In this document: positions 31,799-41,680 of the stretch, in pieces | How the letters are laid out: each line of letters starts with the position of its first letter | How positions within the stretch are numbered: the stretch's first letter is position 1 | Source: CBDDBX01 sp965225955 | Lineage (GTDB): Bacteria > Acidobacteriota > Aminicenantia > UBA2199 | DNA: 64,000 nucleotides | NCBI GenBank assembly: GCA_965225955.1 | Contig: CBDDBX010000006.1 | Span: 104,176-168,175, forward strand | Direction: 5' to 3' | Notes under the pieces: generated by a model | Seen by the model: the letters and a program-made list of their open reading frames with translations, nothing else | What the model was told of the DNA's origin: nothing | The model's database searches: none | Position numbers and translations under genes: made by a program

Positions 31799-33644
31799 AA
31801 AACCTGAAACCCAGCGTCACCTGTATCTTAAGGAAGCCGATTATTCCAGAAACCTTCTGGAGATACCTCCGGTTTTCAAAAAGAAGCTCTATGAAAAGCT
31901 ATTTTTCCTTTATGGCAGAGAATCTTCTGCTCAGTATCTTGAGGAACTTGAAAGGCTACTGAAAGTCCACTGGGCTCACAAAACAGAAGATATGATTGCT
32001 TCTGACAACAACTTCACTCCTGCTGAGAGGTTTTCTGAAAAAGATGTTATTCTGATAACATATGGGGATCTTATAAAATCTCCAAGGGAGAAACCTTTGC
32101 GGGTTTTTAAAGAGTTCTCTGAAAAATTCCTGAAAAACTCAATTAACACTATACACATACTACCCTTCTTTCCATACTCTTCTGATAGAGGCTTTTCTGT
32201 TACAGATTTCGAAGAAGTTAATCCTGAACTTGGTTCATGGGAAGATATTGAAGAGCTTGGAAAAAGTTTTAAACTAATGTTTGATGGAGTATTCAATCAT
32301 ATCTCTTCAAAAAGTAAATGGTTTAAAGAGTATCTGAATATGAACCCTGAATACAAAGATTACTTCATTGTATTCTCAACTTCAAACCCCATATCTGAAG
32401 ATCATCTTAAACTGATTGTAAGACCAAGAACCTCAGAGGTTCTCTCAAAGTTTAACTCCCTTGATGGGCCTAAAGAGGTCTGGACTACCTTTAGTAAAGA
32501 TCAGATTGATCTCAATTATAAAAACCCGAAAGTTCTTATGAAGATGATAGATATTCTTCTTTTCTATGTAAGAAGAGGAGCAGATATTGTTCGTCTTGAT
32601 GCAGTAACATATATATGGTCTGAACTGGGTACAAGTTGTGTACATCTCAAAGAAGCTCATACTATAATAAAGCTTTTCAGGGATATCCTCGATATTGTTG
32701 CACCTAAAGCAGCAATAATTACAGAAACCAATGTACCACACAAGGATAATGTAACCTATTTTGGTAACGGATATGATGAAGCGCAGATGGTTTATAATTT
32801 TGCACTACCTCCTCTGGTTCTTCATACATTCCAGACCGGAGACTCCACCAGGTTATCAGAGTGGGCCTCCTCACTTGATCACATTTCTGCAACTGCTACC
32901 TACTTCAACTTTCTTGATTCCCATGACGGCGTTGGAGTAATGGCATCAAGAGGAATTCTGACTGAAGAGGAAATTGAAAAGATGTCCTGGAAGGTTCTGG
33001 AGCATGGTGGTTTTATCTCTTACAAGAATAATGGAGATGGCACCAGCAGCCCTTATGAACTGAATATTACATGGTATAGTGCGATTAATCGTTTCGATGC
33101 TGATGAAGAAGAGGATTTCCAGATAAAAAAATTCATAGCATCCAGATCTCTGGCCCTTGTTATAATAGGTGTCCCCGGAATCTATCTGCATAGTTTTGTT
33201 GGATCGAAAAATGATGCTGAGCAGGTTTTAATGGAGGAAAGAAGATCCATTAATCGCCAGACTTTTGAACAGGAGAGCCTTTTTAAAGCTTTAAAATCTC
33301 CAGAATCGAGACCATATAAGATCTCCAACCAGTATATAAGATTAATAGATATAAGAATAAGAGAGGCTGCTTTTCATCCCAACTCTCCTCAGAAAATCCT
33401 GAACCTCTCAACAGGAGTGTTTGGAATTCTCAGATATACAGAAGAGGAAACTGAAGCCGTTGTTGCAGTTACTAATATATCCGGCGTGCCGGAAGAGTAC
33501 ACAATAGATCTACAGGATACTGCTTTTTCAGGTAACAGAATCTGGAAAGATCTTCTGACCGAAAGAAAGTTCACTTCTGAAAAAGGGGTAATTAAGTTAA
33601 CTCTTGAAGCTTATGATATCTGCTGGCTGAAATCCAGAAACTAA
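31782..33644 (+). CDS. GH13 subfamily 18 sugar phosphorylase (sucrose/glucosylglycerate phosphorylase type)
   Basis: About 620 residues. Seen: ILPFFPYSSDRGFSVTDF, LMFDGVFNHIS, DIVRLDAVTYIW (nucleophile Asp), ITETNVPH (acid/base Glu), and NFLDSHDGVGV, the GH13_18 motif set of sucrose phosphorylase and glucosylglycerate phosphorylase, which transfer glucose to phosphate. The sugar partner cannot be set from motifs alone; glucosylglycerate or glucosylglycerol (compatible solutes) are good candidates. I use the ATG at 31782; a GTG at 31773 is possible. It overlaps the STAS gene, so a stress-type switch and an osmolyte enzyme are translated together. Converges on the next gene with a 4-base overlap. 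Confidence 0.85.
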   Translation: MNPLNEKPETQRHLYLKEADYSRNLLEIPPVFKKKLYEKLFFLYGRESSAQYLEELERLLKVHWAHKTEDMIASDNNFTPAERFSEKDVILITYGDLIKSPREKPLRVFKEFSEKFLKNSINTIHILPFFPYSSDRGFSVTDFEEVNPELGSWEDIEELGKSFKLMFDGVFNHISSKSKWFKEYLNMNPEYKDYFIVFSTSNPISEDHLKLIVRPRTSEVLSKFNSLDGPKEVWTTFSKDQIDLNYKNPKVLMKMIDILLFYVRRGADIVRLDAVTYIWSELGTSCVHLKEAHTIIKLFRDILDIVAPKAAIITETNVPHKDNVTYFGNGYDEAQMVYNFALPPLVLHTFQTGDSTRLSEWASSLDHISATATYFNFLDSHDGVGVMASRGILTEEEIEKMSWKVLEHGGFISYKNNGDGTSSPYELNITWYSAINRFDADEEEDFQIKKFIASRSLALVIIGVPGIYLHSFVGSKNDAEQVLMEERRSINRQTFEQESLFKALKSPESRPYKISNQYIRLIDIRIREAAFHPNSPQKILNLSTGVFGILRYTEEETEAVVAVTNISGVPEEYTIDLQDTAFSGNRIWKDLLTERKFTSEKGVIKLTLEAYDICWLKSRN

Positions 33645-34393
33645 AGGCTCTTGGGGTCAATACCTATCATTTTGGATTCCCCCACATAATCTACAAGTCT
33701 GTAATCAGTTATATCCTGTACTTTTCTTATGATTTTAGTGAGTTTATCGCCATTCTCTACTATTTTTTTTATCTTATCCTGCTCAGGGCTTTCTGTTCCC
33801 AGAGCATAAGAGAGCATTTCTGTATATCCAAGCATAACGCTGAGAGGTTGACTGAATTCGTGTGCAATTGTTCTTGCCATTTCCAGAATTCCTTCCAGCT
33901 TCTTCTTTTCCATAATCTGCTGTTGCTGCTTTTCTATTTTTTTATTCTTACTATCCAGTTCTTTTATGAAATTTTCTCTGTCTTCCAGCATATTTCTGAG
34001 CATTACATTCTGGTGATCAAGTTTAATGAATACATTGACTTTACTTCTCAGGATATCAGGATTAAGTGGTTTAAACAGATAATCCACGGCTCCGGTTTCA
34101 TATCCCTTAAAGATATACTCTTCATCTTTATTTATGGCTGTTACAAAAATAATAGGGATATTTTTGGTTCTCTCACTGCACTTCATATATGTTGCAGTTT
34201 CGAACCCATCCATTTCAGGCATCTGTACATCCATAAGTACAAGAGAGTAATCATTTTCAAGCATCAGGCTCAGAGCCTCATTACCAGACTCTGCATGGAA
34301 AATCTCCATCTCCAGATCTTCAAGAATTGCCTCTATGGCAAATCTGTTCTCCTTAAGATCATCAACAATCAGAATCTTCATTTTGCTACTCAT
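33641..34393 (-). CDS. Response regulator with a HisKA domain but no ATPase domain
   Basis: 250 residues from the ATG at 34393, which has AGAGGA before it and overlaps the CheR stop by eight bases. REC domain (about residues 5-120: LIVDDLKEN, acceptor LVLMDVQMP, AVDYLFKP with Lys). A coiled coil rich in Gln/Lys (about 130-165) follows, then TIAHEFSQPLSVMLGY, a HisKA dimerisation domain with the phosphorylatable His. The frame stops before any HATPase. So it cannot act as a kinase alone; it may be phosphorylated by, or pass phosphate to, the hybrid kinase nearby. Confidence 0.82.
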   Translation of the reverse strand: MSSKMKILIVDDLKENRFAIEAILEDLEMEIFHAESGNEALSLMLENDYSLVLMDVQMPEMDGFETATYMKCSERTKNIPIIFVTAINKDEEYIFKGYETGAVDYLFKPLNPDILRSKVNVFIKLDHQNVMLRNMLEDRENFIKELDSKNKKIEKQQQQIMEKKKLEGILEMARTIAHEFSQPLSVMLGYTEMLSYALGTESPEQDKIKKIVENGDKLTKIIRKVQDITDYRLVDYVGESKMIGIDPKSL

Positions 34394-35240
34394 ATTTCCT
34401 CTGAAATGTATTAAAAACTGTCTCAAAATCGTTAAATCTACGTTTTGAATCGATAAAAGTTATACCCTCTTTTGAGCCAAGACAAAGAAAACCACCAGGT
34501 ACAAGGCTCTCTGCAAATAATTCTATCACCCTTTTCTGAAGATCCCGGGTGAAATATATGAGCACATTTCTGCATACTACCATATTCATCTCCCCAAATG
34601 CTCCATCTGTCACAAGGTTATGATCTGCAAAAACAATATTCTCTCTCAGTTCCTGTGACATCATCGCTGAATCATATTTAGATATGTAGTAATCTGAAAA
34701 GTCGCCTGTACCACCGGCTTTTGTATAATTCTCACAATACTTTTTCATTACTTTAACAGGATATATTCCTTCTTTTGCCTTTGCAAGAATGTTTTCATTG
34801 AAATCTGTTGCATAGATCTGTACCCTGTCGTATATCCCCTCTTCCCTGAACAGTATAGCCATTGAATAGACCTCTTCACCTGAAGAGCATCCTGCAACCC
34901 ATATTTTCAGAAAAGGATAAGTTTTAAGCCGCGAAATAACCCTCCGTCTCAGAAAATTGTAGAACTCAGGGTCTCTGAACATCTCAGTAACATTTATTGA
35001 AAAATCCAGAAGAAGCTTGTTAAAGAAGTCCTGATCATATAAGACCTTTTCCTGCATTCTGGTTATGGACTTAAGGCCGGACATAGCTTTCCTGTGGTTT
35101 ATTCTTCTTTTTATGTGAGCCCTGGAGTAATCCCTGAAATCGTAGCCATACTGCTGAAAAATTGCTTCAAGAAGAAGATTAATCTCTATCTTCTCAATAC
35201 TTTTTTCAGTTTCAGGTAAATTATGTTCATTTTCAAACAT
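34386..35240 (-). CDS. cheR: CheR-type protein-glutamate methyltransferase
   Basis: 284 residues. An N-terminal helical CheR_N domain (YGYDFRDYSRAHIKRRINHR) and a SAM-binding C-terminal domain with VAGCSSGEEVYSMAI (SAM loop), IYATDFNENIL, and CRNVLIYF. Methylates chemoreceptor-type glutamates in chemotaxis or, in signalling fusions, other targets. No CheB or receptor is visible in this window. It sits between the hybrid kinase and the REC-HisKA gene on the same strand. Confidence 0.9.
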   Translation of the reverse strand: MFENEHNLPETEKSIEKIEINLLLEAIFQQYGYDFRDYSRAHIKRRINHRKAMSGLKSITRMQEKVLYDQDFFNKLLLDFSINVTEMFRDPEFYNFLRRRVISRLKTYPFLKIWVAGCSSGEEVYSMAILFREEGIYDRVQIYATDFNENILAKAKEGIYPVKVMKKYCENYTKAGGTGDFSDYYISKYDSAMMSQELRENIVFADHNLVTDGAFGEMNMVVCRNVLIYFTRDLQKRVIELFAESLVPGGFLCLGSKEGITFIDSKRRFNDFETVFNTFQRKYE

Positions 35241-35303
35241 CGGTTATAAGTTTAACACTTTATTAATTTTCCTGCATCTCTTTTCTTTTTCACAGCCTGA
35301 GTA

Positions 35304-38300
35304 TTATCTGTACATCCACACTCTCAGAAGTGAGAGCAGTTTTCCTGTATCAACAGGCTTCGACAGATAATCACTGGCTCCTGCTTCTATACATTTTATC
35401 CGGTCTCCCTTCATTGCTTTGGCTGTAAGTGCAATAATTGGCAATCTGAAGAATCTTGGATCTTTACGGATTCTTCTCATTGCTTCATAGCCATCCATTT
35501 CAGGCATCATAATATCCATCAGCACAAGGTCTGTATCGGGATTTGAGTCGAGTTTTTCAATACTTTCAACCCCATTGCGGGCAACAATAATCTCTACATT
35601 TTTTGATTCCAGAACACTTGTTAAAGCGAAAACATTTCTCATATCATCATCTACAACAAGAATTTTTCTTTCACTGAAAACAGCTTCCCTGTCGTGAACC
35701 ATATTGAGCATCTTCTTCTTCTCTTCCGGCATGTCAGATTCCACTCTGTGAAGGAAAAGAGTTGTTTCTGCAAGAAGTCTTTCAGGTGATTTTGCTCCTT
35801 TAATAATAATACTCTCTGCAAACTTCTGAAGCTCAACTTCCTCTTCACGGCTTAACTCTTTTCCTGTATATACAATTACAGGTACTTTTGAGATATTTTC
35901 ATCAGATTTAATAAGAGTCAGAAGATCGAAACCACTTACATCTGTAAGATTCAGGTCCAGTATAATACAGTCGTATTTGAACTTCTTAAGAGCATCAACA
36001 GCTTCTTCTCCACCGGAGACCCCTTTTATTTCAATATCTTTATCTTTTATCAGTTCAATAATACTGTTCCTCTGTATCTGATCATCCTCAATTACAAGGA
36101 TTCTGTGTATCTCTCTATCAATTACTGTCTCTATTTTTCCAAAAACATCATTAACCATATCAATGGAAACCGGTTTTGTAAGATGCCCTATTGCTCCCAT
36201 TCTCAGAGATTCAAGTGTCTTATCCGCCGCTGATATAAAATGTACAGGAATATGCCTTGTTTCCGGATTATCTTTAAGTCTCTCCATAACTTCCCATCCG
36301 TCTATACCTGGTAATCCGATATCAAGGATAATAGCCTTGGGTCTGTAATAATCTGCGAAATGTACACCTGTTTCACCATCTTCAGCCAGAAGACACTTGA
36401 AGCCCTTTTCATGAGCAATATCGAAAAGAATTTTGGAAAACCCTTTATCGTCTTCAATTATCAGTATGGATTTATCATCTGAAGAGAGGTTTTTTCTATC
36501 ATCCCGAATCTCGCTTTTCCCTGCTGGTTCTTCTATATGGGCTTTCTCTTTAATAGTCAGAGCTGCAGGTTCCAGGCTTCTTACAGGAGCCTTTGCCAGA
36601 GGTTTAGCTTCCCTCTTATCTTCAACTACAGGCTCTTTTGATTCTATTTTGTAAGGAACGGTTATAGTAAAGGTGCTACCTTCTCCTTCAGTACTCTCAA
36701 GACCAATAGAACCTTCAAGTAGTTTTATCAGCTCTCTTGATATAGAGAGTCCTAATCCTGTTCCTCCAAATTTTCTGCTGGTTGTTCCATCAGCCTGCTG
36801 GAAAGCTTCAAATATGACTTTCTGTTTATCTGCAGGGATTCCAATTCCTGAATCTTTAACTTCAAAAGAGATCATCTTCTCTTCAGGACTTCTGAATACC
36901 CTTAAGCTGACACCACCCTTTCTTGTAAATTTAATTGCATTAGCAAGAAGGTTTCTTATAACCTGCTGTAATCTCTGGGAATCTGTTTTAACATATGCAG
37001 GAACATCATCTTCAATGATTACTTCAAAAGATAGGCCTTTAGATGCTGCAATCTGTCTGAACACATTCTGAAAATAGCTTCCCAGTTCACTAAGATTGAC
37101 ATCATCTACATTAAGAATCATCTTACCAGCCTCTATCTTGGACAGGTCAAGAACTTCGTTAATCAGGTTAAGCAGATCTTCTCCGGATGTATGGATAGTT
37201 TTTGCAAATTCCATCTGTTTTTCAGTAAGATTGCCTTTTCTGTTCTCCCCCATCAGCTGTGAAAGGATTAGTATACTGTTAAGCGGCGTTCTTAATTCAT
37301 GAGACATATTTGCAAGGAATTCTGATTTATATTTACTTGATATCTCAAGATCTTCAGCTTTTTTCTCGATCTCGTGTCTGGCTTTTTCAAGCTCTTTATT
37401 CTTATCATTAATCTTGTCTTTCTGCTCTTCAAGATCTTTCGTTTTCTCTTCGAGCTCTTCATTTATTACCCTCAACTCTTCCTGCTGCCTTTTGAGCTTA
37501 TCTTCAGATAACTTAAGAGCTTCAGTCTGTTCTGAGAGTTCTTCATTTGTAATTCTGAGCTCTTCCTGCTGCTGCTGGAGCTCCTCAGATTTCTGCTGTG
37601 TTTCCTGCAGAAGACTTGCCATTGCACCTCTTGATTCTGCAACATTAATTGCAACACCCACGTTTCTAAGGTTTCTTCTTATAAACTCTTTGTGTTCTTC
37701 TGTTATTTCATCAAGAGAAGCCAACTCTATTACACCCTTAACTTTGTTGTTGAAGAATATAGGAATTCCAATAATTGATTCCGGAAGAGCGGCTCCAATT
37801 CCGGATTTGATCCGGATATAGTTGTCGGGAATATCTTCAAGTTCTACAGTTTTCTCCTCTTTCCATACAAGTCCCGGTAACCCCTCACCATAACTAAAAT
37901 CTTTTTCATAATCTATTTCAGGACCACTGGTATAACTCCCTGCAAGAAAAGCGTTTTTTTCGTCTTTAACAATATATAGTAACCCTATCTGGGCACCTGT
38001 GTAAGGAGTAACAAAATCTATTACTTTCTGGGAAAGTTCAAGAATATCCATCTCACCCCGGAGAAGATTATTAAGTTCATCATTCCCGTTTCTCATCCAT
38101 ACAAAACTCTTGAGACTACCCATCATCCTTTTAAGTGTAATTCCCAGGACATCTTTATCTGAATATGGTTCAATTTCCCTGGAGAAATCTCCATCAATTA
38201 CCCGTACAGCCTGTTCCACTACAAAATTGAGATTCTCTCTCATCCGGCTTACAGCTTTTCCCAGAACATCTTTACTACTTTTGATGGGAACTTTTACATC

Positions 38301-39497
38301 CATATCCCCCAGTGCCATCTTTTCCAGTAAACCTGAAGTCTCCTTAAGAGAGTCCACCACTTTTGACCAGGCAGAATACACACGGCCGATCTCATCATCA
38401 GATGTTCTGATATCCCTGTATTCGTATCTTCCTCTGGCGATTTCTTCTCCAAAATCTGCAAGTTCTTCCAGAGGACTGACAGCTTTTTTGATTGTTATGA
38501 GCACAGCTCCAATAGATATGAGAACAATTATGAAGCCGATTATTATCTGTAGCCACATTCTCTCTTTAGCCTCAGCATATATCAGCTTCTGTGGAATTCT
38601 CATTGCAACTGTCCAGAATGTTTCAGATGCTCCCATTTCCAGGGGCAGAAGTATTTCAAGATAGTCACCGGAAACCCGTTCAACTTTTTTACCCTGCTTA
38701 ACTGATCTTACAAAGTCCCCTTTATATTCATCAAAATTCTGTATATTTTCACCAATATCTTCACTATTTTTTGAGCTTGCAACTATTGTTCCGCTATCAG
38801 CAAGTATTTTAATATCTGCCTGTCCATCATAAAGGCCTTTTTCCACAACCATCTTCTGAAGATCTGTTAAAGGAATATCTGCTCCCACCATCCCCATAAA
38901 GACACTGTCTTTTAATATTGGAACAGAAATAGTCATTACCATAACTTTTTTATCATTATAGTTCTCAAAGGATGGATCTATTAAAGCCTCTTTTCTGGTT
39001 TTCCTGGGAAGCTGATAATATGGTTTTACTGTGTACTGGGATAATGTTTCAAATGTAACTCTCCCTTTATCTCTTTTCCACCATGCAATGAAGCGACCAA
39101 ACTGGTCACCTCCCTGTTTGTTAATATAAAACTTATCCTTTCCATCAAAAGCATTGGGTTCCCATACTGAAGCAACTCCCAGGAAATCCGGATTATCCTG
39201 AATGAGTTTTTTAAGAATAGATATCCCGGTTTCACGATCCATATTGAAAGGTGACGATGAATCAAACTTCATCGAGAAAATTGAAGCAGTTACTCTTACT
39301 GAATTCAGTGCTTTATTTATTCTGTTTTTAACAGAAGATGCGAAGTCACTACTTAATGCAAGAGCATGTTCTTTAGCAGATTCTGCTCTGACTTTCCTTC
39401 CCTGAATTGTTGTAAAGGCAATAAGAGCAGTCATACCTATACAGGCAGTTAGTCCTATTGTTAATCCCATTTTGCTTTTGATTGATTTAAGCTTCAT
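35304..39497 (-). CDS. Hybrid sensor histidine kinase: dCACHE-HAMP-GAF-HisKA-HATPase-REC-REC-REC
   Basis: 1397 residues. TM1 about 10-30, periplasmic dCACHE sensor (about 40-310; DIPLTDLQKMVVEKG, DSGTIVASS), TM2 about 315-340, HAMP and a second HAMP-like repeat (about 340-460), GAF (about 480-630), Gln/Glu coiled coil (about 640-730), HisKA with SHELRTPLNSI, HATPase (NLLANAIKFT, DSGIGIP, GTGLGLSISREL; about 760-960), then three REC domains (acceptor motifs LDIGLPG, LDLNLTD, MDIMMPEMDG). An elaborate phosphorelay integrating a small-molecule signal and a cytosolic GAF input. Together with CheR and the REC-HisKA gene it looks like one signalling locus. Confidence 0.92.
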   Translation of the reverse strand: MKLKSIKSKMGLTIGLTACIGMTALIAFTTIQGRKVRAESAKEHALALSSDFASSVKNRINKALNSVRVTASIFSMKFDSSSPFNMDRETGISILKKLIQDNPDFLGVASVWEPNAFDGKDKFYINKQGGDQFGRFIAWWKRDKGRVTFETLSQYTVKPYYQLPRKTRKEALIDPSFENYNDKKVMVMTISVPILKDSVFMGMVGADIPLTDLQKMVVEKGLYDGQADIKILADSGTIVASSKNSEDIGENIQNFDEYKGDFVRSVKQGKKVERVSGDYLEILLPLEMGASETFWTVAMRIPQKLIYAEAKERMWLQIIIGFIIVLISIGAVLITIKKAVSPLEELADFGEEIARGRYEYRDIRTSDDEIGRVYSAWSKVVDSLKETSGLLEKMALGDMDVKVPIKSSKDVLGKAVSRMRENLNFVVEQAVRVIDGDFSREIEPYSDKDVLGITLKRMMGSLKSFVWMRNGNDELNNLLRGEMDILELSQKVIDFVTPYTGAQIGLLYIVKDEKNAFLAGSYTSGPEIDYEKDFSYGEGLPGLVWKEEKTVELEDIPDNYIRIKSGIGAALPESIIGIPIFFNNKVKGVIELASLDEITEEHKEFIRRNLRNVGVAINVAESRGAMASLLQETQQKSEELQQQQEELRITNEELSEQTEALKLSEDKLKRQQEELRVINEELEEKTKDLEEQKDKINDKNKELEKARHEIEKKAEDLEISSKYKSEFLANMSHELRTPLNSILILSQLMGENRKGNLTEKQMEFAKTIHTSGEDLLNLINEVLDLSKIEAGKMILNVDDVNLSELGSYFQNVFRQIAASKGLSFEVIIEDDVPAYVKTDSQRLQQVIRNLLANAIKFTRKGGVSLRVFRSPEEKMISFEVKDSGIGIPADKQKVIFEAFQQADGTTSRKFGGTGLGLSISRELIKLLEGSIGLESTEGEGSTFTITVPYKIESKEPVVEDKREAKPLAKAPVRSLEPAALTIKEKAHIEEPAGKSEIRDDRKNLSSDDKSILIIEDDKGFSKILFDIAHEKGFKCLLAEDGETGVHFADYYRPKAIILDIGLPGIDGWEVMERLKDNPETRHIPVHFISAADKTLESLRMGAIGHLTKPVSIDMVNDVFGKIETVIDREIHRILVIEDDQIQRNSIIELIKDKDIEIKGVSGGEEAVDALKKFKYDCIILDLNLTDVSGFDLLTLIKSDENISKVPVIVYTGKELSREEEVELQKFAESIIIKGAKSPERLLAETTLFLHRVESDMPEEKKKMLNMVHDREAVFSERKILVVDDDMRNVFALTSVLESKNVEIIVARNGVESIEKLDSNPDTDLVLMDIMMPEMDGYEAMRRIRKDPRFFRLPIIALTAKAMKGDRIKCIEAGASDYLSKPVDTGKLLSLLRVWMYR

Positions 39498-39635
39498 TTA
39501 TCCATCCTTTTTGTTCCGATAATCCCGATATAGTGGAATTGACCGGATATATTACTGACATTTTAATAATAGGACAGAAAAATTTCTTTATCAAGAATTC
39601 AAGGGTAATGGATATTGTTAATGTTAAAAGTAGTA

Positions 39636-40604
39636 TTAAAGACTCAGAAGATAGCCTTCGTTAAGATAGAGAACAATCGCAATAATAATAGAACAGATGA
39701 CTCCCGTAGCAGTGGAAATCCTGCAGGAAGTCCGGATATCCTTCTTTTCCAGCTCTTTTTCCTTTAATCCTATAACAGGTTTTCTGGATTCTATACCTTT
39801 GTAGTAGTTAACTCCTCCAAGCTCTATTCCAAGTATACCTGCAACAGCTGCTTCTGATATTCCTGAATTGGGGCTGGGATTTTTCTGCCCGTCTCTTAAA
39901 GCTATAATAATACCCCTCAGAGAACATCTTCCTGTTAAAACTGCTGCCATAGATATAATCACAGGAGATAACCTTGCAGGAATGTAGTTCAGAATATCAT
40001 CAATACGGGCACTTATTTTGCCATACCCCTCATATTTGTCATTTCTGTACCCTACCATTGAGTCCAGAGTATTTGTCATTTTATAGAGAACGATTCCCGG
40101 AACTCCCGCAACCATCAGATAGAAAAGAGGTGATATTATTCCATCAACTATATTTTCTGCTACTGTTTCAACTGTAGCTCTTACGATCTCTTTCTCTTCA
40201 AGCTGATCAGTATCCCGGCCAACAATCATTCCAACCCGTTCTCTTGCCCTATTGAGATCTCTTTCTTCCAGGGCATCAAAAACTTCCATGGATTTTACTC
40301 TCAGATCTTTTACTGAAATCAGTGTATAGATTACAGTAACAGAGAACAGAAAAACCGGAATTGAAACCCTCAGATTATTTATTACTAAACAGGAAGATCC
40401 TCCCCATATCAGAGACATTATAATAAAAAGAAGTCCTCCATTAAGAACTCTGTTGCCTGTTAAGTTATAGAGAATCTTTTCCAGAAAAGATATTGTATGC
40501 CCCATTAATCTTACAGGATGTAATCTATACTCCGGATCACCTATAATAAGATCCAGCAAAACCCCTGCTATAACAGCTGATGCAGGATAAATGTCTAGGA
40601 GCAC
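39636..40604 (-). CDS. cbiB: Adenosylcobinamide-phosphate synthase CbiB/CobD
   Basis: 322 residues, integral membrane, with several TM segments and the family signature LLDLIIGDPEYRLHPVRLMGH. Attaches the aminopropanol phosphate arm to adenosylcobyric acid. Start overlaps the upstream decarboxylase by 10 bases. CobU/CobP is not in the window. Confidence 0.9.
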   Translation of the reverse strand: MLLDIYPASAVIAGVLLDLIIGDPEYRLHPVRLMGHTISFLEKILYNLTGNRVLNGGLLFIIMSLIWGGSSCLVINNLRVSIPVFLFSVTVIYTLISVKDLRVKSMEVFDALEERDLNRARERVGMIVGRDTDQLEEKEIVRATVETVAENIVDGIISPLFYLMVAGVPGIVLYKMTNTLDSMVGYRNDKYEGYGKISARIDDILNYIPARLSPVIISMAAVLTGRCSLRGIIIALRDGQKNPSPNSGISEAAVAGILGIELGGVNYYKGIESRKPVIGLKEKELEKKDIRTSCRISTATGVICSIIIAIVLYLNEGYLLSL

Positions 40605-41677
40605 AAAAACTCCCTGATTCCATCTGTGAGTTTTATATTATCTTCACTGCTTTTCACAGCTACTCTGAAAAAGTTGTTATTCAAACCTTTATATTTATCG
40701 CAGACTTTTATTATAACTCCTTTAGCTCCAAGGGAATTTTTGAGATCTTCTGCATTCACTCCTTCTTTGTCAATTTTGCAGAGAAGGTAATTGCTGTTGG
40801 ATGAAAAAAGTCTGAGATCATCTATTCCTCCCAGCTTTTCTTCCATTCTGCACCTTAATTCTATGATTACCCTTCTACTCTCTTTTCTGAAACTTTTATC
40901 TGTTATCAGGTGTTTTCCAAGATTCTGGGCAATACTGTTTACAGACCATTCCGGCAGGAATTTTCTGATTTCATCTATAAGTGCAGAATCACCTGCCCCC
41001 AGATATCCCAATCTTATACCAGGGATTGCAAAGATCTTCGTTAATGATCGCAGAACAATAAGATTTTTACTTCTTTCTATCTCCTGAAATACTCCGTCAG
41101 AATCTTTACAGAAATCTATAAAAGCTTCATCTACAAAGAGTTTCACATCTTTTTTCATGCAGATTCCCCTGATTTCTTTAATTTCATCTCTGCTATAGGT
41201 GTATCCAACCGGATTATTTGGTGATGAAAGATATAGAATATCGTGATCATTTCTGATTTTATCTGAAATTTCACCAACTTCAGGTTTAAAGTTCTTATCT
41301 TCTTTCCCGATAAGATTCTCTATACCTACACCATTTGCTATAAGAGCTCTCTCGTATTCTGCAAAATTTGGATGGACAATTAATGCCCTCCTGTTTCTGA
41401 AAATCACTCCCAGAACATTTATAAGTTCTGCTCCTCCATTACCTGCAATAATATTCTTTTCAGAGATATTGTATTCTGAAGATATTGCATTTATGAGTTC
41501 AGATGAATCCGGATCCGGATAGTTTCTTATTGTTTCAAAAGCTTCAGTATATAAAGTTTTCAGGTATTCCGGATAACCAGAGGGGTTTATATTTGCACTA
41601 AAATCAAGAAGTTCGTTCTCTCTGATTCCAAACCTCAGGGATTCCTGTCTCAGGTTACCCCCGTGAGTATTTCCCAT
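40595..41677 (-). CDS. Threonine-phosphate decarboxylase (Salmonella CobD family)
   Basis: 360 residues, PLP-dependent class I/II aminotransferase fold: ANINPSGYP, SPNNPVGYTYS, VDEAFIDF, and the PLP-Lys motif RSLTKIFAIPGIRLGY. It makes (R)-1-amino-2-propanol phosphate for the cobamide loop. I avoid a symbol because CobC and CobD name different enzymes in different species. Part of the minus-strand unit CobO, decarboxylase, CbiB. Confidence 0.88.
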   Translation of the reverse strand: MGNTHGGNLRQESLRFGIRENELLDFSANINPSGYPEYLKTLYTEAFETIRNYPDPDSSELINAISSEYNISEKNIIAGNGGAELINVLGVIFRNRRALIVHPNFAEYERALIANGVGIENLIGKEDKNFKPEVGEISDKIRNDHDILYLSSPNNPVGYTYSRDEIKEIRGICMKKDVKLFVDEAFIDFCKDSDGVFQEIERSKNLIVLRSLTKIFAIPGIRLGYLGAGDSALIDEIRKFLPEWSVNSIAQNLGKHLITDKSFRKESRRVIIELRCRMEEKLGGIDDLRLFSSNSNYLLCKIDKEGVNAEDLKNSLGAKGVIIKVCDKYKGLNNNFFRVAVKSSEDNIKLTDGIREFLCS

Positions 41678-41680
41678 TAT

